Program-made: the position numbers and the translations under genes | Assembly (NCBI GenBank): GCA_947497485.1 | Contig: CANMHB010000001.1 | Span: 1-64,000 of the forward strand | Length of the DNA: 64,000 bases | Origin: Flavobacteriales bacterium | GTDB taxonomy: Bacteria; Bacteroidota; Bacteroidia; Flavobacteriales_D; Crocinitomicaceae | Direction of reading: 5' to 3' | Notes under the pieces: model-generated | What the model saw: only the letters and a program-made list of their open reading frames with translations | Database searches by the model: none | What the model was told of the DNA's origin: nothing | Shown here: piece by piece, positions 34,165 through 44,000 of the stretch | Numbering within the stretch: position 1 is the first letter of the stretch | Layout: each line of letters begins with the position of its first letter

Positions 34165-37100
34165 CTATTTGAGCAAGGAAACAAAGCCTCTTTTTGTTAC
34201 TTTTCGATTATTTTGATCTACAAAAGTAATTATATAAAGAAAAGTATCATTTGTTGCCATTTGTCCGGTATTTAAAACTTCACCATTCCAACCCTGCGTT
34301 TTATCATTGGTATCAAAAATAATTTGTCCCCAGCGATTCATTACCGTAAATTCATAATTATCTGTGGAAACGTTCGAGAATACAGGAATAAAAATTGGAT
34401 TTATTCCTCCGGGTGTAAAAGCGTTGGGAACAAATACCAAGGGAGTGTATCTTATACAAAAGTCATTTGAACGACTCGTTTCAGCGAAATTGTAAGTATT
34501 TAACCCCTCTCTGGCTTCAACACGATAACAAATTGAACCATTTGTTTGAAAAGCAGAAACATCATCCACGTAGCTCAAGGTTGAGTTTGGTACGATCGCA
34601 ATTGGATTTGAATCAAAATTCCCGTCGATGCCTCTAAAAATATGATATTCAACTATTCCTCCGTCAAAACCAAAATATGGCGTCCACTGAATTGTATTTA
34701 TCATTTCATATTCATCCGTTGTTCCGCTAACATAAATTGTTTTGTTATTATTCGCATATGTTCCTTCTTCACCGCAACTATCAATATATTTTGTTCGATA
34801 TTCCCATGGCTGAAAATCTAGATTTACCTGCCCATCAATAAATGATACCACATCGGAATTAACATCGCTTGTTCCAATTTCCTCAAAATCACCATTGAAA
34901 TCCTTTCGCTCATAAATAATTTTAGAAATTCCAACAGAGGCATCTATGTAATCATATAATTCTATTTTTTCATTGTTAACTGTTGCAAGTTTAAAATAGT
35001 GATACGCAGGAACTCCTGGATTTGGAACAACAAAACATGTTGGACTTGAGAAAGCACTCTCTCCTGATGGGAAGATCGACTCAACATAAATGCAATATGA
35101 TTGACCTTGTTCAACAGAAACAATTAACGAAGTATCTGTAGTTGTTCCTAAAACTGACCATGTTCCATTGTTTTTAGCCCAAACTTGGTAAGCTGTTGGG
35201 GATTGTCCAATGTACTTAGTCCAATTTATTTTCGCCTGGCGTTCGCACATATAAACTTCAGAAGAAGAAACCATAGTTGTATTTATTGAACCTTTGGCTG
35301 ATGTCTGGAAAGTAACCGGAATAGAGGTTGTGAAACATGAATCAAAAGCAGCTACAGAATAGGAAAAAGGTCCATTTTCTAAATTTTCAAGATACGAATA
35401 GCTCGTATTTGTTATACCCCAAACCGTGTCTAACTCGTATAAAATTCCGTTTGGATCGAACGTGTAAATAACGTAACCATAGGTGTCTGGCTGACTATTC
35501 TGATTCCATGTCAATAATATATTGTTGTTCGTTGTATCCACGCCTGCAGAAAGGATCACAGGAATTGCTGGAGTTAACATATCTTCAAAATCATCTCCAA
35601 CAAGGTTTGATGTATGCTGACATCCGTCTCCTTCTAAAACAATGCGATATGAAAGATAGGCACTGCAAATATCTATGGTATCTTTGTAATTGGTCGTGTT
35701 GAAGGGCACACTATCAATCAATGAAAAACTACCCAAAGGATACTCTCGAAAAATTCGATAATGAGAACCCATGTTATTAATTGACTGATTAGAAGGTTTA
35801 TTCCATTGTAACAAAGCTGTTCCATTCATTGGATTCGTGACAGAAAGAAAGATATTGGAAATCGTATCACTATTTTTAAGAACATTACCATCACAGCCTG
35901 ATTGAACTGAAATAAAAAATTCATTTTCTGCATTGACAGCTGGAACGACAAAGGAAGTTTGATTAATATCTGTTATCGTAGAAATCACGCCAGCTTGAAT
36001 GGAGTTTACTTGATAGGATACAAAAGTTCCTTGCGGGTCAGTTACCGGATTCCATTGAATTGTTAGATCATTCGTAATTGGATCGGTTTGAATACATTTG
36101 ATTTGAGTTGACGGAATTATACCCGGATTAACGACATGAATTGTTACCGTTGCATAGGTTACCTTAGGAACAGGACAATAGTCATCCTGAACTTTGAAAA
36201 CAAAATTATAACTCAACATATCAGCTACAATTCCATATTGATTTACTAAATGATCGCAGGTAGTTTGCCAAGAAAAGGTTGTCGAAACAGTTTGCTGCGC
36301 AGTTATCGGAGCAGCGCTGTTTAAGGTAGCACAGGGTTCAATGTCGCAACCAGTTGAGGATGTTAAATTTGCCCCAAACATTGGTCCCGATGCCGTAAGA
36401 AATAAGGTTTGATTGGAACCATCTTGCAGCGTACCAAAATCCTCAGCATTTAATGTAAAAGTAACTAAATCGCCTCCATTTACGGTAGTTTCAAAAGAAT
36501 TCCCTGCAAATGGAGGATCAATAACTGGAGCTTCATTAACGGGATTACAAGCAAGAACAACCAATTGCATTTCACGTTCAACTTCCGAAATAAGCACACC
36601 TTGACGGTAAGATTTTACTGAAATTTTAACCACATAATTTCCCGTTGAATAGCTCGTAAAAGTTAATTCACCATTGAATGGATTAACACTTGCTGGAATA
36701 TTACTCGAATTCAATAAAACTCCTGGGGTTGGACTATCATATGAAAAACCAACTTCAAAAGGCACTGGAATTGGATTATTTGGTGGGTCATAAATACCAG
36801 TAGGGAAACGGTCATAAGGAATTCCAAGTTCAAAATGAACAGAGTCCAAATCTGGATCTACGGCATTCATGTTGTAAATATATGGGGTACCTGAACAGCT
36901 AACAAAGTATGGAGCCTGAAGAAAAACAGGAGAAGAATCGTTACAACCCGTTCCATTAGATCCCGGTATTGCGTACATTTTGGCTGCCAATGTAATACCA
37001 TAATTTGTTGGGTTATCAATGTTTGTGAGCGAAGAACTTCTTGAAAAATTTTCAAATGTAAAGACCCAACCTTGTGGAGGTGGAACTCCATTTAGCACGA

Positions 37101-37500
37101 CAGGTGAAGAACGATAAAGTATTTTTTCAATTGCTCCTACGCCATTTCCGCCTGCACTCCCTAAGCCACATAAAAGCGCCGTTGGACCGCCTGTAACTTC
37201 GGTGCAAATAGGTGAAATATCTTGTCTAGATATGTATGTTAAATCAATATTTGTGACACTGGGATGATTCCAAACTCTTAAATTTTCAGATATCGTGTTA
37301 ACTTCTGCTCCATTGCAGTCGCGATAGAAAACAAGTTCAAAAACAAAGGAATTACCTCCAACACATTTATATGTAATTTCACCACCCATACCATGAGAAC
37401 CAAATAGATCCATGGTACTTAAAAGAAAAAAGATAAAAACAAATAATCTCGTCACTGATGTATAACGTAACTTAATACTACGTATTATAACGAGATTCAT
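34165..37500 (-). CDS. T9SS type B cargo: large Ig/fibronectin-like adhesin
   Basis: 1111 aa. The signal peptide ends near GSHGMGGEITYKC, a common start of mature Bacteroidota surface proteins. Tandem beta-sandwich domains follow: a region with CNPVNEAPVIDPPFAGNSF, then several fibronectin III-like units (~480-980) with ITIQWNP/LLTWNQNSQ/IQWTPYFGF type strands. The end is the gliding-motility-associated type B sorting domain (FVPNAFTPGGINPIFIP ... MNRWGQIIFDTNDKTQGWNG ... RGFVSLLK). Exported by Sec and the type IX system, probably to the surface. It lies 12 bp after the M16 gene and 6 bp before GT9. Confidence 0.92.
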   Translation of the reverse strand: MNLVIIRSIKLRYTSVTRLFVFIFFLLSTMDLFGSHGMGGEITYKCVGGNSFVFELVFYRDCNGAEVNTISENLRVWNHPSVTNIDLTYISRQDISPICTEVTGGPTALLCGLGSAGGNGVGAIEKILYRSSPVVLNGVPPPQGWVFTFENFSRSSSLTNIDNPTNYGITLAAKMYAIPGSNGTGCNDSSPVFLQAPYFVSCSGTPYIYNMNAVDPDLDSVHFELGIPYDRFPTGIYDPPNNPIPVPFEVGFSYDSPTPGVLLNSSNIPASVNPFNGELTFTSYSTGNYVVKISVKSYRQGVLISEVEREMQLVVLACNPVNEAPVIDPPFAGNSFETTVNGGDLVTFTLNAEDFGTLQDGSNQTLFLTASGPMFGANLTSSTGCDIEPCATLNSAAPITAQQTVSTTFSWQTTCDHLVNQYGIVADMLSYNFVFKVQDDYCPVPKVTYATVTIHVVNPGIIPSTQIKCIQTDPITNDLTIQWNPVTDPQGTFVSYQVNSIQAGVISTITDINQTSFVVPAVNAENEFFISVQSGCDGNVLKNSDTISNIFLSVTNPMNGTALLQWNKPSNQSINNMGSHYRIFREYPLGSFSLIDSVPFNTTNYKDTIDICSAYLSYRIVLEGDGCQHTSNLVGDDFEDMLTPAIPVILSAGVDTTNNNILLTWNQNSQPDTYGYVIYTFDPNGILYELDTVWGITNTSYSYLENLENGPFSYSVAAFDSCFTTSIPVTFQTSAKGSINTTMVSSSEVYMCERQAKINWTKYIGQSPTAYQVWAKNNGTWSVLGTTTDTSLIVSVEQGQSYCIYVESIFPSGESAFSSPTCFVVPNPGVPAYHYFKLATVNNEKIELYDYIDASVGISKIIYERKDFNGDFEEIGTSDVNSDVVSFIDGQVNLDFQPWEYRTKYIDSCGEEGTYANNNKTIYVSGTTDEYEMINTIQWTPYFGFDGGIVEYHIFRGIDGNFDSNPIAIVPNSTLSYVDDVSAFQTNGSICYRVEAREGLNTYNFAETSRSNDFCIRYTPLVFVPNAFTPGGINPIFIPVFSNVSTDNYEFTVMNRWGQIIFDTNDKTQGWNGEVLNTGQMATNDTFLYIITFVDQNNRKVTKRGFVSLLK

Positions 37501-37512
37501 GAAAGAAAGTTG

Positions 37513-38769
37513 CTAGCCGGCCGTAACAATACTAAAAGAGTCCCAATTCAAATGTTTAATTGCTAAATCACGGATTTCCAATGGTGTAATTGTCTGAACC
37601 TTTTGGATATATTTGTTATAAAATTCTAAAGTTAAATTGTAATGGGAAACTCCAATGAACAAATCTGTCATAGCGTAAGGTCCATCGGCACTTTTCAGAA
37701 TTTGTCCTAACAAATAATTACGAACTAGATCTAATTCAGCTTCTTCCACCAATTCAGTTTGAAGCTTTTCGATTTCTTTTCTTACCTCATCAATTGTATT
37801 GTCACGAAAATCCTTGCCCACTTCAGTTGCAATGATAAGATAACCCGTGTTATTCAATTCACTAACATAAGAGCCTATTCCGTATGTATAACCCTTGTCC
37901 TCTCGGATATTTTTCATAAGTCTACTTCCAAAATAATCGCCAAGAATTGTGTTCAGAATCGAAAATGAAATATAATCTTCGTGATTTTTATTGAACAATA
38001 TTTTACCAATTCGGACAGCTGACTGCAACGCATCCTGTTTTTCCACGTTTAACTTAATCGGCTTATTTGAAAATTTCGTTTCGAATTTTGGTTTATTTTG
38101 AATACACCATTTTTTAGATTGATTTACAATGTATTCCATTGCATTTGATTCTATTGAACCTACTACAACTATTTTTGTCAATCCATTTCGATAGAATTGT
38201 TCAAAAAAATCAATTATTTCAGCTCGACTTACGCGATCAAAATCCTCCAAATTGGCATGCCTTGCATAATCGCTATTCTGGAAAATCAATTTCTGAAATT
38301 CCCTTTGAGATATTACCCCGACTTTTTCTAAACTCACCAAAAACTTCTGTTTTCGTTCATTCAAAATCTCATCAATTTCAGCCTGTGGAAAAATCACATT
38401 GTTCATTGCCTCCTCGAAAATCTTAAAAATCGAAAGAAGTTGATCATTAAGTGAATAAAAGGAAACTACTGCGTTTTCATGACTTACCCCTGCATCATAA
38501 TATGCACCTGCGTCGTCAAGAAGATTATGAAATGTTGTAGAATCTTTGCTTTGGGTCCCCGAAAAAATAAGTCCAGCTGTTAAAGAAGATATAAGACTTT
38601 TCGCCCGGATTGTTCCTGCATCAAAGTAAAAATCAATTCTCGACGTTTCATTGGGAACATCTTTCATCCAAAAAAGTGATACATGTTCATTTAATTCAAT
38701 GGAAGTGGGGTAAACAAATTTTACTTCTTGAATTTCATTAACATCAGGCGCTAAAGTTCTATCAAGCAT
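37513..38769 (-). CDS. M16 family peptidase-like subunit lacking the zinc motif
   Basis: 418 aa. M16 fold, but the HxxEH motif is absent: the equivalent region reads TAGLIFSGTQ after YFDAGTIRAKS. M16 pairs usually consist of a catalytic and a non-catalytic subunit; this gene is the latter. The C-terminal half has GSRLMKNIREDKGYTYGIGSYV, the usual R/Y substrate-binding motif. Overlaps the active M16 gene upstream by 8 nt, so the two are made together. Cytoplasmic or periplasmic: no signal peptide. Confidence 0.9.
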   Translation of the reverse strand: MLDRTLAPDVNEIQEVKFVYPTSIELNEHVSLFWMKDVPNETSRIDFYFDAGTIRAKSLISSLTAGLIFSGTQSKDSTTFHNLLDDAGAYYDAGVSHENAVVSFYSLNDQLLSIFKIFEEAMNNVIFPQAEIDEILNERKQKFLVSLEKVGVISQREFQKLIFQNSDYARHANLEDFDRVSRAEIIDFFEQFYRNGLTKIVVVGSIESNAMEYIVNQSKKWCIQNKPKFETKFSNKPIKLNVEKQDALQSAVRIGKILFNKNHEDYISFSILNTILGDYFGSRLMKNIREDKGYTYGIGSYVSELNNTGYLIIATEVGKDFRDNTIDEVRKEIEKLQTELVEEAELDLVRNYLLGQILKSADGPYAMTDLFIGVSHYNLTLEFYNKYIQKVQTITPLEIRDLAIKHLNWDSFSIVTAG

Positions 38770-40006
38770 CTCTTTTGGATTTAATTTTTAAAAGTGAACA
38801 ATTCTCTTTTCGCAAAATATGTTTTGCAGTATCTCTTAGCATTTTGGAGGTAATCGCTTGGTAAATGTATTTTTCTTCATTTACTCCATTGGCATCACCA
38901 AGTAGTTCAAAATAACATAAATTCATTGCTCTATTTAAAATACCTTGTTCTTGAAATTCCTTGGCGGTTCTTACTTTTATTTTCAACCGATCAAGTTCCG
39001 AGTCATCGATTTCTGTATTCGTAATTTGTTTAAGGCAGGTCCAAAGTTCGTTGTCTAACTTTTCAAAATCAACTCCTTCATTCAATTTACCCGTAATTAC
39101 CAATAAACCTTCATCCAATGAGCCAAGAATGTAACATGTGATTTCCGAAACCAGCTGTTTTTCCTTCTTCAGAGTAAGGTATAACCGAGATGACTTTTCT
39201 CTACCTAAAGCATCGCTGAGCAAATCAGCTACATAATACATTTCACTTTTTCGCTCCCCCATTTTAAATGCGTAATAAAAAGCATCTGAAGGAACAGAGC
39301 GCTCAACTTGAAGTTCCCTAAATTCATTCTGGATGGGCTCACTAGGCAAAATTCTTGGCGGTTTTTTGGCTGATGGAATTGATTCAAACCAATATGAAAC
39401 GCGTTGCTTAACAAAATCAAGATCAAAATTACCTGCTACACAAAGAATGGCATTTGACGGACAATAAAACCGTTTGAAAAAGGATCGAACATCTTCCATT
39501 GTTGCATTTTCAATGTGACTTATCTCCTTTCCAATTGTTGCCCATTTATATGGATGGACTTTGTAGGCTAAAGGTCTAAGCAAAAGCCAAACATCCCCAT
39601 AAGGTTGGTTAAGATAACGCTGTTTAAACTCCTCGACCACCACTTGACGCTGTACTTCTAAACTTTTTTCCGTGAAAGCTAAAGACAACATTCGATCACT
39701 TTCCAACCATAGCGCAGTATCAAGATTATTTGCCGGAACCACATCGTAATAATTAGTAATGTCATTTGAAGTAAATGCATTATTTTCTCCACCAGCTCGC
39801 TGCAGGGCCGAGTCAAAATCAGGAATGTTGACAGAGCCTCCAAACATCAAATGCTCAAATAAATGAGCAAAACCAGTTTGTTCCTCCGACTCATCCCTTG
39901 CACCAACATCATAGAGCACATTTACTACTGCCATTGGTGTAGTTGTGTCTTTATGAAAAAGTACTTTTAATCCATTCTCTAATTCAAATCGTTCAAATTG
40001 TATCAT
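38762..40006 (-). CDS. M16 family zinc peptidase (catalytic subunit)
   Basis: 414 aa. Zinc motif HLFEHLMF (HxxEH, ~residue 48) with the downstream glutamates in VVEEFKQRYLNQPYGDVW. The start GLKVLFHKDTTTPMAVVNVLYDVGARDE is classical for the pitrilysin family. Forms a heterodimer with the following gene (overlap 8 nt). Roles in the family include degradation of short peptides and signal peptides. No signal sequence. It begins 1 nt inside the nitronate monooxygenase stop. Confidence 0.93.
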   Translation of the reverse strand: MIQFERFELENGLKVLFHKDTTTPMAVVNVLYDVGARDESEEQTGFAHLFEHLMFGGSVNIPDFDSALQRAGGENNAFTSNDITNYYDVVPANNLDTALWLESDRMLSLAFTEKSLEVQRQVVVEEFKQRYLNQPYGDVWLLLRPLAYKVHPYKWATIGKEISHIENATMEDVRSFFKRFYCPSNAILCVAGNFDLDFVKQRVSYWFESIPSAKKPPRILPSEPIQNEFRELQVERSVPSDAFYYAFKMGERKSEMYYVADLLSDALGREKSSRLYLTLKKEKQLVSEITCYILGSLDEGLLVITGKLNEGVDFEKLDNELWTCLKQITNTEIDDSELDRLKIKVRTAKEFQEQGILNRAMNLCYFELLGDANGVNEEKYIYQAITSKMLRDTAKHILRKENCSLLKIKSKRDA

Positions 40007-40956
40007 TAAAATTGAAATTTGTTAGCATTCTGCTCTTTTAAGGCCAGATGAAATTCATCAATAATTTCTTGAACAACTTCTTGAGCAGAAATAATATTTT
40101 GAATTTGCGAAGCTACTTGACCTATTTCTAATTCACCTTCAACGAGGTCACCTTCAAACATTCCTTTTTTTGCACGTCCACGCCCAAGTAATTGCTTTAA
40201 ATCCTGCTCATTTGCATTCGCTTCATATGCAGCTTCAACCTTTTTATAGAATTCATTCTTAACTAACCGAACCGGAGTAAGCTCTTTCAATGTTAAAATA
40301 GTTTCTCCTTCAGGTAAATTTACAATTTTATTTTTAAAATTTTCATGAGCACTTGACTCAAATGTCGCAACAAATCGACTGCCAATTTGAACGCCATCGG
40401 CACCTAAGTTCAACGCTGCAAGCATAGCTCTACCTGAAGCTATCCCTCCGGCAGCAATAAGCGGAATACTTATCTCTTTTGCAATTTTGGGTATCAAACA
40501 TAACGTTGTTGTTTCATCTCTTCCATTGTGTCCACCAGCTTCAAAACCTTCAGCAACAACCGCATCTACACCTGCTTCTTGGGCTTTTAAAGCGAATTTC
40601 AAACTAGAAACAACATGTACGACTTTTATACCATGATCTTGAAGGTACTTTGTCCAGGTTTTTGGGTTACCTGCCGATGTAAAAACAATTGGAACTTTGT
40701 GTTTAATTATTGTTTCAACATGTTTGTCTATATCAGGATAAAGCATCGGAAGATTTACCGCAAATGGTTTATTTGTGGCCTCCAAACATTTTTTTATCTG
40801 TTCATCCAAAATTTCTGGATACATCGACCCAGAACCAATAATTCCCAATCCACCAGAATTAGATACAGCAGCTGCTAATTCCCATCCCGAACACCAAATC
40901 ATTCCTGCTTGAATTAGCGGATATTTTATCCCAAATAACTTAGAAATGCGATTCAT
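40006..40956 (-). CDS. Nitronate monooxygenase / enoyl reductase FabK-like flavoprotein
   Basis: 316 aa TIM barrel of the NPD family. Motifs: YPLIQAGMIWCSGWELAAAV (13-32), SNSGGLGIIG, KPFAVNLPMLYP, VAEGFEAGGHNGRDE (~135-149, flavin and catalytic His) and AAGGIASGRAMLAALNLGAD. It oxidises alkyl nitronates with FMN, or reduces enoyl-ACP in FabK; the two cannot be told apart here. First of a three-gene run with the two M16 genes; stop and start share one base. Confidence 0.9.
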   Translation of the reverse strand: MNRISKLFGIKYPLIQAGMIWCSGWELAAAVSNSGGLGIIGSGSMYPEILDEQIKKCLEATNKPFAVNLPMLYPDIDKHVETIIKHKVPIVFTSAGNPKTWTKYLQDHGIKVVHVVSSLKFALKAQEAGVDAVVAEGFEAGGHNGRDETTTLCLIPKIAKEISIPLIAAGGIASGRAMLAALNLGADGVQIGSRFVATFESSAHENFKNKIVNLPEGETILTLKELTPVRLVKNEFYKKVEAAYEANANEQDLKQLLGRGRAKKGMFEGDLVEGELEIGQVASQIQNIISAQEVVQEIIDEFHLALKEQNANKFQF

Positions 40957-41058
40957 TTTTTTGATTTGGCTTCTAAATTAGTTATATAATTAAAATACAA
41001 ATGAAATTGATTTTAACCAACCACTAAAATTCCTTAACTTAGTCGAAAAATTAAAGTA

Positions 41059-44000
41059 ATGCCCTTATTTCGAACGTTATTTTTAGTTTGCTCCATTATT
41101 TTTTCATCAATTGGTTTAGCGCAAAATTCTGTCAAAAAAGTTCATAATCACACTCACGATAGTGAGAAAGGTAAGAAACTAATTGAAAATAAAGGTCAAT
41201 GGCCACTTGGTGTTTTGTTTCAAACAAAAATGGATGGTGGTAAACTTTGGGTTCAGCAACAGAAAATGATTTTTCATTTGCAAGATTATTCAGCGATGCA
41301 CAGAGCCCATGCCGCTAAAGACACGAATTTTAAAAGTGAAATAATTCGAGAAACGCTAGTTCATTTAAATTTTGTTGGGTCGAACAAGGTCGATGAAATC
41401 CAAAAAATTAATCCAAGTAAATATTATTTCAACTATTTCAAAGGAAAGGATTCAAGCAAATGGGCATCGGATGTTCATGGCTATGATGAAGCCATATTGA
41501 GAAATTTCTACAATGGTATTGACATGAAAGTATCTGGTCACTCAAATGAAGTGAAATATGAATTTTTTGTTCAGCCAAACATTAATCCAAACCTCATTCA
41601 ACTAAATTATGCTGGTCACAAATCCATTTCAATTGACTCAAAAGGAAACCTTATTTTAGATACGGATTTAGGTAAGATTATTGAGCAAAAACCATTTGCG
41701 TATCAAATTATCGATGGAAAAGAAGTAAAAGTGAAGTGTAAATTCCAATTAGATGGAGACAATTTAACTTTTGATATAGGGAAATACGATGAAAATCACA
41801 TTTTAGTAATAGACCCCGTGCTTGTATTTGCAACCTACGTTGGAGCAAATTCCGATAATTTCGGTATGACAGCTACTTATGGCAACGATGGGACAGCTTA
41901 TTCAGGCGGTACAGTTTATGGAAATGACTATCCAAATCCAGATCCATTGGCGTATGACATTAATTCCAATTTTACAGTTTTGAACGCTTCATACGGAATA
42001 ACTGATGTTTTTATCTCGAAGTACAGTGCAGACGGAACCCAGATGATTTGGGGAACTTTCGTCGGGGGTGGAAATAACAATCAAGGAACAGAAACCGTTC
42101 ACAGTATGATTTGTGATGCGCAAGATAATCTGTATTTTTTTGGAGCAACTTCTAGTTCTGACTTTCCAACGACATCAGGAGCTTTTGATACTGGATTTAA
42201 TGGTGGAAATACAACTTACAACACAAATTTTTACTACAATGGAGTTTATTTCCAGAATTTGGGGACAGATATTTATGTTGCCAAATTAAGCGCTAATGGT
42301 CACAATTTAATGGGTTCAACTTATGTTGGCGGTTCATCGAACGATGGAGTAAATTATGACCAAGGGTTTCTACCATATGATCAAACCACAGACTACAGTG
42401 GATTGAATTCAAATTATGGAGACCAATCAAGAGGTGAAATTATGCTTGATGCCAATAACAACATTCTTGTCGCTTCATGTACCCGCTCGACTAATTTTCC
42501 AGTTGTTGCTGCAGTTCAAGGAACATTCGGCGGGGTTCAAGACGGTGTTATTTTCAAATTAAATTCAAATTTCTCGAACCTCCTCTTCTCATCTTACTAT
42601 GGAGGAACAAATCGCGACGCATGTTATTCTGTGAAGGTTGACAATGCACAAAACGTTGTTTTTGCAGGAGGAACTGCGTCAACAAATTTAACAGGAACTG
42701 CTGGCGTATGGCAACCTAATTATGGTGGTGGAACTGCAGATGGGTTTGTTGTGAAATTACCCCCTTCAGGAAGTTCTATTTTGGCAAAGACATACGTAGG
42801 AAAAGGAGGATACGACCAAGTATTTTTCGTGGAAATTGATCGATTAGACAATATTTTTGTTCTAGGCCAAAGCGTAGGTTCTGCTGGAAATGGATATATG
42901 CCTGTAACAAATGCGGCTTTTTTCAATGGAAATAGTAGCAATTTTATTGTAAAATTCAATCCTACCTTAACGACTGTGCTAAACTCCACTCGATTTGGAA
43001 ATGGTTCAACGGCAATACATATTTCACCAGCTGCTTTCCTTGTAGACAATTGTGGAAATATTTATGTATCTGGTTGGGGTGCAAACATCCTACAATCAAC
43101 TCCCCTAAGTGGAATGCCGGTAACAAGTGATGCTTTTCAATTCACCCCGCCAGATGGATTCGATTTTTATCTATTTGTTCTAAAAGGTAACTTTAATTCA
43201 CAACTCTATGGTTCATACATCGGAGGAAATCAGGCAGATGAACATGTGGATGGTGGAACATCGCGTTTTGACAAAAACGGAGTAATTTATCAATCTGTAT
43301 GCGGTGGGTGCGGTGGATTTAGCGATTTCCCAACTTCCTTAGGAGCCTGGTCAGCAACAAATGAAAGTAGCAACTGTAACAACATTATTTTTAAATTCAG
43401 TACTGGACTTATTCCTGTTGCAGATTTTACCGTCGATCAAACACAAGGCTGTAATAATTTTACTGTAACCTTTGATAATTTCTCAACAGATGATGATACG
43501 TATTTGTGGAATTTTGGAGATGGAAATTTGGATTCTACAACATTCAACCCTGTTATCACCTATACAGAGGCTGGTACCTATACCGTTAATTTATACGTAA
43601 CAGACAGCATATGTCTATTAACGGATACAGCGACCATTACAATTAACGTTTTTGATTCTATACGATTGGATTTACCTTCACCTTTTTTAGGGTGCAATAA
43701 TCAGCCGCTTGAATTATCCGCAACTACCTATGGTACAGCAACTAATTTTATTTGGTCAACTAATTCAAACCTAACGAATCCATTAAATATTCCAAGTGAC
43801 TCTACGATTGTGATACAGCCAAATCAAGGAGGAACTTATTACGTTCAAGCTGGAAATGGATTTTGTTCAAAAAGGGATACGGTCATTGTTCAATTTGTCC
43901 CTCCTGCAGCCGCCTCTTTATTACCTGACATAACAGCAGGCTGTTTGCCATTGACGGTTAATTTTTCAAATCTATCTCAAAATGAAGACTCTGTAATTTG